DNA of 41,129 nucleotides from Ghiorsea sp. GTDB taxonomy: Bacteria > Pseudomonadota > Zetaproteobacteria > Mariprofundales > Mariprofundaceae. Below the pieces are notes generated by a model. The model saw only the letters and a program-made list of their open reading frames with translations, was not told the DNA's origin and made no database searches. Below, piece after piece: positions 19,843-28,792 of this stretch; position 1 is the stretch's first letter; the number at the start of each line of letters is the position of its first letter. The stretch covers positions 1-41,129 of the forward strand of contig JAUZSH010000027.1 in the NCBI GenBank assembly GCA_030949605.1. Reading direction: 5' to 3'. The position numbers were made by a program, and so were the translations under genes.

Positions 19843-21936
19843 ATGTTTAATGTAAAAACAAGTAAAGCCACCGTTGGTGGTAAAGAAATCAGCTTTGAAA
19901 CAGGTCGCGTAGCGCGCCAAGCTGGTGGTTCAATTTTAGCCCAAGTGGGCGACGTGGTGGTTCACGTGGCTGCAACAGCAGCAAAAACACCATTGCAAGG
20001 CGTAGATTTCATGCCTTTAACTGTTCATTATCAAGAAAAAACTTATGCAGCAGGTCGTTTTCTTGGTGGATTCGTCAAACGTGAAGGTCGCCCTTCTGAA
20101 AAGGAAACATTAACTTCTCGTTTAATTGACCGTCCAATTCGTCCGTTGTTCCCTAAAGGTTATTTCCACGAGACACAAGTGATTGCCACGGTGATGTCTG
20201 CTGATGATGCAACCAACCCTGATATTATTGCCATCAATGGCGTATCTGCTGCACTATCTATTTCTGATGTGCCATTTGCAGAGCCGATTGCAGCTTCTCG
20301 TGTGGGTTTGATTGATGGGGAGTTTGTTTTAAACCCAACTTATCAACAAATGGAAAACTCTGAACTTGATTTGATTGTTGCGGGTACACGCGATGCGGTA
20401 TTGATGATTGAATCTGAAGCCAAAGAGTTGTCTGAAGAGAAAATGATTGATGCAATTATCTTTGGTCAAGAAGGTTATGCGCCTGTGATTGATGCGATTG
20501 ATGCTTTGGTAAAAGAAGCAGGCAAAGAGAAATTGGTTGTTGAATTGGCGGGAAATGCTGATGTGCAAGATGCAGTAAACGCTGCATTTGAAGCGGATGT
20601 TCGTGATGCTTATGCAACTGTTGATAAATCAGAACGCTCTGCAAAAATTGAAGCACTTCGTAGTGGCGCGCAAGCTAAGTTTGTGGGTACTGAAGAAAAC
20701 CCTGGTCAGTTTTCGAGTAATGACGTGACTTCTGCGGTTAAAAACCTTGAGAAAAACGTAGTTCGTCGTTCAATCATTGATGGCAATCCACGTATTGATG
20801 GTCGTAAAACGGATGATGTTCGTGCGATTGATTGCCAAGTTGGCGTTTTACCTGGTCCGCATGGTTCAGCATTGTTTACCCGTGGTGAAACCCAAGCTTT
20901 GGTGACCATTACATTGGGTACTGAATCAGACATGCAAACCACTGAAAGCCTTGAAGGCGTTGCCAAACAACGCTTTATGCTTCACTACAACTTCCCACCT
21001 TATTCTGTGGGCGAAGCGCGTCGCATGGGTCCTCCAGGTCGCCGTGAAATTGGTCATGGTCGCCTTGCGCGTCGTGGTGTTGAAGCTGTGTTACCATCTA
21101 TGGAAGAGTTTGGTTATGCGATTCGCTCTGTTTGTGAAATCACAGAATCCAACGGTTCTTCATCTATGGCTTCGGTTTGTGGCTCTTCACTTGCGATGAT
21201 GAATGCTGGTGTGCCAATCAAAGCTGCAGTTGCTGGTATTGCCATGGGTCTTATCCTTGAGAAAGACGGTCATGCAGTATTGTCTGATATTTTGGGTGAT
21301 GAAGATCATCTTGGTGATATGGACTTTAAAGTGGCAGGTACTACTGAAGGCGTAACCACATTGCAGTTGGATATCAAAATTGGTGGTTTAACGCGCGAAA
21401 TCATGCGTGAAGCTTTGGCTCAAGCCAATGGCGGTCGCATGCATATTTTGGCTGAAATGGCGAAATGCATGGATAAACCAAACGCTGATGTTGCTTCTCA
21501 TGCACCACGTATGTTCACCATGAAAATCAAATCAGATAAAATTCGTGAAGTGATTGGTGCTGGTGGTAAAGTGATTCGCGGTATCGTTGAAGAAACGGGT
21601 GCGAAAGTTGATATTGCTGATGATGGAACCATTACAATCTTTGCAGTGACTGGTGATGCTGGTGAAGCGGCGAAGAAAATGATTCAAGATATTGTGGCTG
21701 AAGTTGAAGTTGGCGCAACATATGAAGGTAAAGTTGTAAAAATTATGGACTTTGGTGCTTTCGTCCGCATTTTGGGTCAAACTGATGGTTTAGTGCATAT
21801 TTCTCAAATCGCCAATGAGCGTGTTGAAAAAGTTGCCGATAAACTCAGCGAAGGTGATGTGATTAAAGTGAAAGTACTGGAAGTGGATCGCAGTGGTAAA
21901 ATCCGCTTGTCGATGAAAGCATTGCTTGAAGACTAA
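19843..21936 (+). CDS. pnp: Polyribonucleotide nucleotidyltransferase (PNPase)
   Basis: The 697-residue protein contains two RNase PH domains (first from about residue 12 with YQEKTYAAGRFLGGFVKREGRPSEKETLTSRLIDRPIRPLFPKGY; second from about 300 with GPHGSALFTRGETQALVTITLG). A KH domain (IREVIGAGGKVIRGIVEETGAKVDI) and a C-terminal S1 domain (GKVVKIMDFGAFVRILGQTDGLVHISQI) follow. It degrades RNA 3' to 5' by phosphorolysis and works in the degradosome. AGGAAG precedes the ATG. The length is typical. The gene ends without the long degradosome-binding extension seen in some species. Confidence 0.98.
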   Translation: MFNVKTSKATVGGKEISFETGRVARQAGGSILAQVGDVVVHVAATAAKTPLQGVDFMPLTVHYQEKTYAAGRFLGGFVKREGRPSEKETLTSRLIDRPIRPLFPKGYFHETQVIATVMSADDATNPDIIAINGVSAALSISDVPFAEPIAASRVGLIDGEFVLNPTYQQMENSELDLIVAGTRDAVLMIESEAKELSEEKMIDAIIFGQEGYAPVIDAIDALVKEAGKEKLVVELAGNADVQDAVNAAFEADVRDAYATVDKSERSAKIEALRSGAQAKFVGTEENPGQFSSNDVTSAVKNLEKNVVRRSIIDGNPRIDGRKTDDVRAIDCQVGVLPGPHGSALFTRGETQALVTITLGTESDMQTTESLEGVAKQRFMLHYNFPPYSVGEARRMGPPGRREIGHGRLARRGVEAVLPSMEEFGYAIRSVCEITESNGSSSMASVCGSSLAMMNAGVPIKAAVAGIAMGLILEKDGHAVLSDILGDEDHLGDMDFKVAGTTEGVTTLQLDIKIGGLTREIMREALAQANGGRMHILAEMAKCMDKPNADVASHAPRMFTMKIKSDKIREVIGAGGKVIRGIVEETGAKVDIADDGTITIFAVTGDAGEAAKKMIQDIVAEVEVGATYEGKVVKIMDFGAFVRILGQTDGLVHISQIANERVEKVADKLSEGDVIKVKVLEVDRSGKIRLSMKALLED

Positions 21937-21974
21937 TCGTTAAGTATAAACTTCAACGACAACAAGAATAAGAG

Positions 21975-22000
21975 AAGCGGAGCAATGCTCCGCTTTTTTT
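21975..22000 (+). terminator. Rho-independent terminator of pnp
   Basis: A stem formed by AAGCGGAGCA and TGCTCCGCTT is followed by a run of T. It lies 38 bases after the pnp stop and ends the rpsO-pnp unit. Confidence 0.93.
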
Positions 22001-22126
22001 GTGCCTCAATGATGGACTTGATGTATGGGTTGCCCATGGCTAAGGGTCGCCAAACAAAGTTTTGCAGTGTTGAAAACTATTATTTTTGTGTAAGCTATGA
22101 TTTTAATCTTAAAGAGGAGCTTTGAA

Positions 22127-23509
22127 ATGGTTGTAACATTATTGGTGGTTTGTGCAATTCTATTTGTTGCATTGCAATTGGAAGAACGGTTTAAAATCCC
22201 ATCCCCTTTGGGTTTGATTGGTTTATCATTTATCACGCACTATTTGTTTGCGGGTGTGCCGATGATAACAGGTGATACCGAGCATTTTGCAGCCCTCGTG
22301 CTTCTTTTACTTCCCGTGTTGCTGATTACCGATTCTTTTGAGCTTACGATTGCCGATTTAAAAGAGCATGGCATCAGTCTTATCTATTTGGCAGTGGTTG
22401 CGGTGTCCTTATCGGTTGGCTTGGCCTTACTCACTGCCGACACTCTCTTTGGACAATACAACCTATCTTTTGCCGCCGTCATTGTATTGTTTGCTATGGT
22501 GCTTGCCACCGATCCTGTATCTGTGGTGAGTATTTTCTCTAATTTTGAACTACCGCATCGCCTCAAAATTTTAGCTGAAGGCGAAAGTTTGTTTAATGAT
22601 GCTACGGCATTGATTGTATTTGTATTTGTTGGTCTTTATGCGCTTGAAGGTGGTGAAATAACAGCAGGTTATGTGACACAAATTAGTTTAATTGTGATTG
22701 TAGGCTCCACTGTTTTGGGTGTTTTGATTGGTTATGTGGGTCTGTTGTTGATGAAAACTACGCGCAATCGTATTGCAGAACTGTTGATTGTGATTATCGT
22801 CGGATATGGTGCTTTTGAGTCAGCAGAGTTCTTTTATGTATTCCTCAATATGTTTGGCGGTCATTCACATCTTCACCTATCGGGTATTTTGGCATGTATT
22901 TTTGCCACCATTACGTTGCACCATGTGATGAGTAAAGCTGTGGCTGTGGATGATGAAAAGATGAAGCAAGAAGAGGCTGAACTGAAGCTTGAATCTAGTA
23001 AAGATGATACTTCGTCCAGTGTTATCAGCTCTCTATTCAGCAAAATTAAAGCAACGGTTGAAGAGCGAGACCGTCATATTCGCACCAAAGAAGATGTGCA
23101 GTTGTTAGCCATTGTTGCCAATACCATTTTGTTTATTGCCATGGCTGAAATTATCAATATTGAAATGATGATGAAATACAGTACGGAAATTATCGTGATG
23201 TTTTTAGCCACCACAGTGATTCGTGCTTTGATGATGGCGAAGTTTGCCATCATTACCAACAAAACAACCAAAATGACCAATGTCAATTTCCGCTGGTGGG
23301 GTGTTTTAACATTCGCAGGGATTAAGGGTGGTTTATCCATTGTGATGTTAATGATGATTCCTGCTGGATTTGAGCATATCGAAATGTTTACCGCCGTGGT
23401 GGTGGGGGTGATTATGTTGTCTACATTTGTTTACTCGACTATTTTATTAATCATTATTGGTCAAAATGCTGAAGTCTTTCGCCAAGAAAAGGAAGAAGAA
23501 GCGCACTAA
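22127..23509 (+). CDS. CPA1-family Na+/H+ antiporter
   Basis: The protein of about 460 residues has roughly a dozen hydrophobic membrane segments. It carries the CPA1 antiporter signatures FAMVLATDPVSVVSIFSNFELP and LAEGESLFNDATALIVFVFVGLYALEGG, whose Asp residues bind the ion. A charged cytoplasmic loop (about residues 280-325, KMKQEEAELKLESSKDDTSSS) separates the last segments, and the tail ends in a charged stretch. It would exchange protons for sodium or potassium at the inner membrane. I start it at 22127 rather than the earlier in-frame ATG (22097) because AGAGGAG lies 6 bases upstream and the first hydrophobic helix begins there. The exact substrate is not readable from the sequence. 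Confidence 0.88.
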   Translation: MVVTLLVVCAILFVALQLEERFKIPSPLGLIGLSFITHYLFAGVPMITGDTEHFAALVLLLLPVLLITDSFELTIADLKEHGISLIYLAVVAVSLSVGLALLTADTLFGQYNLSFAAVIVLFAMVLATDPVSVVSIFSNFELPHRLKILAEGESLFNDATALIVFVFVGLYALEGGEITAGYVTQISLIVIVGSTVLGVLIGYVGLLLMKTTRNRIAELLIVIIVGYGAFESAEFFYVFLNMFGGHSHLHLSGILACIFATITLHHVMSKAVAVDDEKMKQEEAELKLESSKDDTSSSVISSLFSKIKATVEERDRHIRTKEDVQLLAIVANTILFIAMAEIINIEMMMKYSTEIIVMFLATTVIRALMMAKFAIITNKTTKMTNVNFRWWGVLTFAGIKGGLSIVMLMMIPAGFEHIEMFTAVVVGVIMLSTFVYSTILLIIIGQNAEVFRQEKEEEAH

Positions 23510-23527
23510 CTCTGCTAATCTTCTGCC

Positions 23528-24448
23528 ATGACAAAAGCAACCAAAGAATATGATGACATTGGTCCTGAAGCAAAAATTGAAGGTATCATGCGGCGTATGG
23601 CGATGCTTTATAACTGGTCGAATCTAACGGTAGAAGCTTATCAACATGACTTAATTAGCTTTCATCGCTTTATTATCATTGAAGATAAAGATTGCTCGGC
23701 ATTGACTGCCACGACTGACCATGTAACGGCTTATTTGAAATATTTAAAGCATCGTGGTCTTGTTAACACCTCAATTCAACGCCAGCGAAGTGCGATGGCA
23801 ACATGGTTCCATTATTTGCAGAATGAGAAGGTACGCGACGATTTTCCCATGCAAGATGTTGCTAAGGCGATGAAAGCATTACGCTTACCCAAACATTTAA
23901 GTGAGAAACACATGGAGGACTTACTGGCTGCACCAGACACTTCTCGGTCGATTGGCATTCGAGATCGGTGTGTGTTGGAGCTGCTGTATGCCACAGGTTT
24001 GCGTGTTTCTGAATTGGCATCATTAAAAGTGTCCAATTTTAACCGTCGGCAACACACGTTACGCGTGATTGGCAAAGGCAACAAAGAGCGAGAAGTGCCG
24101 TATGGTGAAGAATCCGATATTTGGTTGTCGCGTTGGTTGGATGTGCGCAACAGTGACAGTGTGTATCTCTTTCCCAGCCGTGGCTCACATTTGACACGAC
24201 AAACTTTGTGGCAGTGTGTGAATCAATATGCCAAACAAGCAGGCATTTACCCGTTGCCTTCACCGCATGTGTTGCGTCATGCCTTTGCTACACATTTACT
24301 CAATCATGGTGCAGACTTACGCGTGGTGCAGACATTGCTTGGACATGAAAATATTACCACCACAGAAATTTACACCCATGTGTCGCAAAGCCAGCTTCAT
24401 GATGAAGTGAACCGCTCTCATCCTATGGGTAAACGCAAAACATCATAA
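23528..24448 (+). CDS. xerD: Tyrosine site-specific recombinase XerD
   Basis: The 306-residue protein has an N-terminal SAM-like core-binding domain (SNLTVEAYQHDLISFHRFI). The catalytic domain shows the full set of active residues: Arg in LLYATGLRVSELASL, Lys in VIGKGNKER, HxxR in HVLRHAFATHLLNHGADLRVVQTLLGHENI, and the nucleophile Tyr in TTTEIYTHV. It resolves chromosome dimers at dif together with XerC. XerD is preferred over XerC because of the LRHAFATHLLNHGADLRVVQ wording, but the two are close. It begins 18 bases after the antiporter stop and is followed closely by ettA. No dif-like site was recognised in the window. Confidence 0.88.
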   Translation: MTKATKEYDDIGPEAKIEGIMRRMAMLYNWSNLTVEAYQHDLISFHRFIIIEDKDCSALTATTDHVTAYLKYLKHRGLVNTSIQRQRSAMATWFHYLQNEKVRDDFPMQDVAKAMKALRLPKHLSEKHMEDLLAAPDTSRSIGIRDRCVLELLYATGLRVSELASLKVSNFNRRQHTLRVIGKGNKEREVPYGEESDIWLSRWLDVRNSDSVYLFPSRGSHLTRQTLWQCVNQYAKQAGIYPLPSPHVLRHAFATHLLNHGADLRVVQTLLGHENITTTEIYTHVSQSQLHDEVNRSHPMGKRKTS

Positions 24449-24468
24449 GAATAAAAGGAAATTAAAAC

Positions 24469-26136
24469 ATGGCAGAACAGTTTATTTACACCATGCAAGG
24501 CGTGGGCAAAGTGGTCGATGGCAAAAAACGTATTTTGGATGACATTTGGTTATCTTTTTATCCTGGTGCAAAAATTGGTGTACTGGGCCTGAACGGTTCG
24601 GGTAAATCCACACTGCTGAAAATTATGGCTGGTTTAGACACTGAAATCTTGGGCGAAGCTCGTCCAGCCGATGGCATCAAGATTGGTTACCTTGCGCAAG
24701 AGCCTGAATTGAATGAATCAAAAGATGTGCGTGGCAATGTTGAAGAAGCGGTGAGTGAAGTAATTCAAGCTTTGGCAGATTTGGATGCTGTCTATGCAGC
24801 ATATGCTGAACCTGATGCCGACTTTGATGCATTAGCCAAGAAACAAGGCAAGCTTGAAGATATTATCAATGCTGCTGATGGACATGATTTGGATAGAAAG
24901 CTGGATATTGCAGCCGATGCGCTGCGATTGCCTGCATGGGATGCGGATGTATCCAAATTATCGGGTGGTGAGCGCAGGCGTGTTGCCCTTTGCCGTTTAC
25001 TATTATCCAACCCTGATATGATTTTATTGGATGAGCCAACCAACCATTTGGATGCAGAATCTGTGGCATGGCTTGAGCGATTCTTGCATGATTACACAGG
25101 TACAGTGGTTGCGGTGACCCATGATAGGTACTTCTTGGATAATGTGGCAGGTTGGATTTTGGAGCTAGACCGAGGCAAAGGTATTCCTTATGAAGGCAAC
25201 TATTCATCATGGCTTGAGCAAAAAGATGCGCGTTTAAGTCAGGAGAGCAAAGAGGAGTCTTCGCGCCAGAAAGCGATTAAACAAGAGTTGGAGTGGGTGC
25301 GCCAAGGTACAAAAGGCAGACATGCCAAATCCAAAGCGCGGCTTAAAGCCTTTGATGAATTGGCAAGCAAAGAAGTGCAACAGCGCAATGCCACCAAACA
25401 AATTTTTATCCCTGTTGCCGAGCGATTGGGTGATGTGGTCATCAAAGCTGAGATGGTGAGCAAGGCTTATGGTGATAGGGTGTTGTATGATGATTTAAAC
25501 TTCAATCTGCCGCGTGGTGGTATTGTGGGTGTGATTGGGGCGAATGGGGCGGGTAAAACCACACTATTTCGCATGATTACAGGTGAAGAAAAACCAACAT
25601 CAGGTGATTTAACCGTAGGCGAGACGGTGCAACTGGCGTATGTTGACCAATCGCGTGATGCCTTGGATGACCATAAAACTGTATTTGATGAAATATCAGA
25701 AGGTTCTGATTTTATCATTTTGGGTAAAGCGGAAGTTTCATCGCGGGCATATTGTGGGCGATTTAACTTCAAAGGTGGCGATCAGCAAAAGAAAGTTGGT
25801 TTATTGTCGGGTGGTGAACGCAATCGCCTGCACTTAGCCAAGATGCTCAAAGAGGGTGGTAATGTGTTGCTGCTGGATGAGCCAACCAATGATTTGGATG
25901 TGGAAACACTACGCGCACTGGAAGAAGCCCTGCTTGATTTTGCAGGTTGTGCCGTTGTGATTTCGCATGATAGATGGTTCTTAGATCGTATTGCGACACA
26001 TATTCTCTCTTTTGAAGGGGATGGGCATGTGGAGTGGTTTGAGGGTAACTTTGCCGAATACGAAAAAGATAAAGAGCGGCGATTAGGCAAAGATGCAACG
26101 CAACCGCATCGCATTAAATATAAAAAATTAGCATAA
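24469..26136 (+). CDS. ettA: Energy-dependent translational throttle protein EttA (ABC-F)
   Basis: The 555-residue protein has the E. coli EttA length. It has two ABC cassettes: Walker [10 protein letters not shown] with signature [16 protein letters not shown] and Walker [13 protein letters not shown]; then Walker [10 protein letters not shown] with [15 protein letters not shown] and [12 protein letters not shown]. The inter-domain linker ([30 protein letters not shown]) and the arm region are EttA-like. It has no membrane part and acts on the ribosome E site, sensing ATP/ADP. The start has AAAAGGAAAT upstream. A 161-bp mobile element follows 25 bases after the stop. Confidence 0.95.
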   Translation: MAEQFIYTMQGVGKVVDGKKRILDDIWLSFYPGAKIGVLGLNGSGKSTLLKIMAGLDTEILGEARPADGIKIGYLAQEPELNESKDVRGNVEEAVSEVIQALADLDAVYAAYAEPDADFDALAKKQGKLEDIINAADGHDLDRKLDIAADALRLPAWDADVSKLSGGERRRVALCRLLLSNPDMILLDEPTNHLDAESVAWLERFLHDYTGTVVAVTHDRYFLDNVAGWILELDRGKGIPYEGNYSSWLEQKDARLSQESKEESSRQKAIKQELEWVRQGTKGRHAKSKARLKAFDELASKEVQQRNATKQIFIPVAERLGDVVIKAEMVSKAYGDRVLYDDLNFNLPRGGIVGVIGANGAGKTTLFRMITGEEKPTSGDLTVGETVQLAYVDQSRDALDDHKTVFDEISEGSDFIILGKAEVSSRAYCGRFNFKGGDQQKKVGLLSGGERNRLHLAKMLKEGGNVLLLDEPTNDLDVETLRALEEALLDFAGCAVVISHDRWFLDRIATHILSFEGDGHVEWFEGNFAEYEKDKERRLGKDATQPHRIKYKKLA

Positions 26137-26161
26137 TATCTTCGCTAATGTTGGTGCTTAC

Positions 26162-26322
26162 GAGCCACTTGCAAAACTCTGGGTGGATGAGTGGCAATCC
26201 CACTTTGAGTGCATTTTTAGGCTGAAATGAGGGGCATGGTGGTTCCATACACCGAAATTCCAGCCTAAAAACGCGCCAGAATGGGGAAGTCAATCGCCGC
26301 TCATGAGTTTTGCAAGTGGCTC
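26162..26322 (-). mobile_element. 161-bp miniature element, copy 3 (inverted)
   Basis: It has the same family and length as the copies at 18166 and 19094, in the opposite orientation, with perfect 18-base ends. It is flanked by the 4-base duplication TTAC (26158-26161 and 26323-26326). It lies between ettA and the following hypothetical gene. Confidence 0.93.
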
Positions 26323-26378
26323 TTACAGATGTAAGTGTCTTACTGTTTTGGTGAAGGTGTGCTTTGAAAGGGTAAGTA

Positions 26379-26759
26379 TTGAAGTCAGATGCGTTCATGA
26401 AGCAACTTGTTGATATGCTTTTATCAAGGCAATCGGTTAATCTACATGCCCCTCATGGGCGGGGTCGGCGGTATATATTACAGAGGCTTCAACTGCAGCT
26501 TGTCGATGTTAGGGTGAGAAAGATTGACCTGAAACGTGAGCAGAAGCAATGGGATGTATGGTGTGAAGATGTTTCATGCTTATCAGGTCAAGTCATTGTT
26601 ATTATTCATAATATTGAGTTTTTAACTGCGAAACAAAAAAGTGACTTACCAAGGTTGAGAAGGTTTGTATTATTGTGTGTTTCGGTGCTTCCAATGCTTG
26701 ATGAAGGCATGGCCCTTATCGAAATACCTATAGGACTTGTTGAAAAGGGAGAATCATGA
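26379..26759 (+). CDS. Hypothetical protein with a degenerate P-loop-like appearance
   Basis: I do not recognise this 126-residue protein. It has a glycine-rich loop after a beta-like segment (NLHAPHGRGRRYILQRL, about 21-37) where ATPases carry the Walker A motif, but the Lys-Ser/Thr pair is missing. A hydrophobic strand ending in acid (VIVIIHNIEFL, about 72-82) resembles a Walker B position. RFVLLCVSVLP could be a sensor strand. This suggests a shortened, probably ATP-inactive AAA-like fold, but that is only inference. Its last four bases overlap the start of the [2Fe-2S] protein gene (ATGA), so the two are translationally coupled. The start codon is uncertain; 26379 or the methionine at residue 7 are possible. 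Confidence 0.6.
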   Translation: MKSDAFMKQLVDMLLSRQSVNLHAPHGRGRRYILQRLQLQLVDVRVRKIDLKREQKQWDVWCEDVSCLSGQVIVIIHNIEFLTAKQKSDLPRLRRFVLLCVSVLPMLDEGMALIEIPIGLVEKGES

Positions 26760-27004
26760 TGACAAAACAACCCAGCATTGAAGTTTGCTTTGGCCCTGAG
26801 TGCAGTGATAAAGGTGGACGAGAGCTTGCCAAAGCGTTGCAGGATTTGGGACATAACATTGTGATGGGAGATTGCCGTAGCCAGTGTGCTAATTCACCAT
26901 TGGTACTTGTTGCCAACCAAAGTGTGGTGAACGCCACATGTAAGAAGGTACTTCTGAAAATTAAAAACTTAGAAGATGGTGATCGGGAAAGGTATTTAAA
27001 ATGA
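26756..27004 (+). CDS. Thioredoxin-fold [2Fe-2S] ferredoxin-like protein
   Basis: The 82-residue protein has C11 and C16 in VCFGPECSDKGG and C40 and C44 in GDCRSQCANSPLVLV. This is the Cx4C...Cx3C arrangement of the thioredoxin-like [2Fe-2S] ferredoxins, related to the NuoE C-terminal domain. The NSPLVLVANQSVVNATCKKVL tail also fits that fold (the family usually has a proline after the last cysteine pair). It probably carries one electron in the cytoplasm; the partner is unknown. It is coupled to the preceding unknown gene by a 4-base overlap. The stop codon lies inside the left arm of a 13-base inverted repeat that may terminate transcription. Confidence 0.78.
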   Translation: MMTKQPSIEVCFGPECSDKGGRELAKALQDLGHNIVMGDCRSQCANSPLVLVANQSVVNATCKKVLLKIKNLEDGDRERYLK

Positions 27005-27077
27005 CCAACTTCTGTATTGGAAGCTTTAGCAATAGCGAACTATTGCTTTTACACCTATCGCTTTGAAGTTGGTCATT
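27000..27077. terminator. Long inverted repeat between convergent genes, possible bidirectional terminator
   Basis: AATGACCAACTTC (27000-27012) is matched by GAAGTTGGTCATT (27065-27077), a perfect 13-base stem. Inside, GCAATAG and CTATTGC form a second stem. It sits between the convergent [2Fe-2S] gene and ssb and overlaps the stop codon of the former. No target duplication was seen. It lacks a strong T run, so termination is inferred from position and fold. Confidence 0.5.
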
Positions 27078-27089
27078 CATAAGTAGATC

Positions 27090-27539
27090 TTAAAAAGGAA
27101 TATTATCATCCACAGGGGTAGAATTAAAATCTGGCTGATCTGCAAATGGGTCATGTTGCTTCGTAGGTTGTGAATGTTGTTGACCACCAGCTTGCTGATA
27201 ACCACCAGACTGTTGACCTCCACCATCATTGCGTCCACCAATCAAGTCAAGTTTATCGATATTAACATCAATAGATGTCCGTGTGTTTCCATCTTTATCT
27301 TGGTATTCACCGATGCGAAGTTCGCCTGAAATCGCAACTTGCGTACCTTTTTTCAAATATTGCGGTAAACCACCTTCGGCACGCTTACCAAACAATGAAC
27401 AGCGAATCCAGTTGGTGCCTTTTTTATCACCAAAACCATAATCAACGGCAACTGAAAATGAACAAATTGCCATACCGCTTTGGGTAAAGCGTTGCTCACA
27501 ATCACGCGGTAAACGCCCTGTAAAATTATATACATTCAT
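27090..27539 (-). CDS. ssb: Single-stranded DNA-binding protein
   Basis: The 149-residue protein has an N-terminal OB fold (about 1-105: NFTGRLPRDCEQRFTQSGMAICSFSVAVDYGF, NWIRCSLFGKRAEGG, LKKGTQVAISGELRIGEYQDKDG). A flexible Gly/Gln/His-rich linker follows, then the acidic tip DDNIPF that binds partner repair and replication proteins. It coats single-stranded DNA in replication and recombination. It is convergent with the [2Fe-2S] gene and lies 27 bases downstream of argJ on the same strand. Confidence 0.95.
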   Translation of the reverse strand: MNVYNFTGRLPRDCEQRFTQSGMAICSFSVAVDYGFGDKKGTNWIRCSLFGKRAEGGLPQYLKKGTQVAISGELRIGEYQDKDGNTRTSIDVNIDKLDLIGGRNDGGGQQSGGYQQAGGQQHSQPTKQHDPFADQPDFNSTPVDDNIPF

Positions 27540-27566
27540 AACCTACTCCTATCTTTTACTTTTAAA

Positions 27567-28790
27567 TTAACTTCTATACTCTGCATTGATGGTGATATAT
27601 TCATGGGTTAAATCACCCGTCCACACCGTGGCTTGTGCATCACCCAAACCAATATTCACTGCAAGTGTAAACGCTTGCTTGGCAAACACAGTCATGCCCA
27701 ACTCATCTTTATAATCAGGATGTAAGTTACCATCTTTGAGAATCAACACATCATCAGCTTTGATACTTACTTTATCCGACTGGATGAATGAACCACTGTT
27801 ACCAATCGCCATAATAATCCGACCCCAGTTGGCATCCGAACCTGCAAATGCAGTTTTCACCAAGGGGGATACTGCAATAGTTCGCCCCAAGTCACGCGCT
27901 TGGGTTTCATTTTCTGCACCAGATACTTCAATCGTGACAAACTTCGCCACACCCTCACCATCACGCACAATCAGTTGCGCCAATTCAATCGCCAGCTCAC
28001 GCAAAGATTTTTCAAATGAAGATGTATCTTGAAGTTCTGGATAACCAAGCCCTAAGCCTGAGGATAATAGATACACCGTATCATTGGTCGATGTGTCACC
28101 ATCCACAGTGATACTATTGAATGATACCTCTGCGGTTCGAGACAGTATACCCTGCAAAACTTCCGCACGAATCGGTGCATCTGTTGCCATAAATCCAAGC
28201 ATGGTTGCCATATTGGGGTGAATCATGCCACTACCCTTGGATACACCTGTAATGGTATAAACCTGACCTTCGACTTCAAATTGACGCGAAGCATATTTAG
28301 CAAATGTATCGGTGGTTCGAATAGCTTCGGCAGCTTGAATCCAGTTATCTTCAGTTAAAGAGTCGCGAGCCTCGCCTATCGTTGCACGAATCCGATCAAT
28401 AGGGAAAGGTTCACCAATCACACCCGTGGATGCGGATAGCACTTGATGTGGTTCAACACCTGCAGCTTGTGCGCCCAAATCAATAAAATCTTGCGACCAA
28501 ACACGCTCCATTTCACCCACACCTGCATTGGCATTACCTGCATTGGCAATAATTGCACGAATATCAGTGGCATGTTGAGACACCGTTTCTTCACCCAAGT
28601 CCACGCAAGCTGCGCGAAATGAATTTTGTGTGAACACGGCAGCCGCTTGTGCGGGAACATCAGCAACGATAAGTGTGACATCTTGACGTTTACCTCTTAA
28701 GTCGGCTGATTTAACACCGCACGATGCAGAGCCAACCTTAAATCCAGGAACGGGAAGGGGCTTATTCAATTCATAAGAAAGAACAGGCAT
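27567..28790 (-). CDS. argJ: Bifunctional glutamate N-acetyltransferase / ornithine acetyltransferase
   Basis: The 407-residue protein has the ArgJ family pattern: N-terminal PGFKVGSASCGVK, the oxyanion region ASTGVIGEPFP, and the self-cleavage motif MIHPNMATMLGF, where the chain is cut before the threonine to give the nucleophile. FNSITVDGDTSTNDT and the C-terminal HEYITINAEYRS also fit. It recycles the acetyl group in arginine synthesis. It begins 2 bases after the secA stop, so it is co-transcribed with secA. The gene is intact. Confidence 0.95.
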   Translation of the reverse strand: MPVLSYELNKPLPVPGFKVGSASCGVKSADLRGKRQDVTLIVADVPAQAAAVFTQNSFRAACVDLGEETVSQHATDIRAIIANAGNANAGVGEMERVWSQDFIDLGAQAAGVEPHQVLSASTGVIGEPFPIDRIRATIGEARDSLTEDNWIQAAEAIRTTDTFAKYASRQFEVEGQVYTITGVSKGSGMIHPNMATMLGFMATDAPIRAEVLQGILSRTAEVSFNSITVDGDTSTNDTVYLLSSGLGLGYPELQDTSSFEKSLRELAIELAQLIVRDGEGVAKFVTIEVSGAENETQARDLGRTIAVSPLVKTAFAGSDANWGRIIMAIGNSGSFIQSDKVSIKADDVLILKDGNLHPDYKDELGMTVFAKQAFTLAVNIGLGDAQATVWTGDLTHEYITINAEYRS

Positions 28791-28792
28791 CT

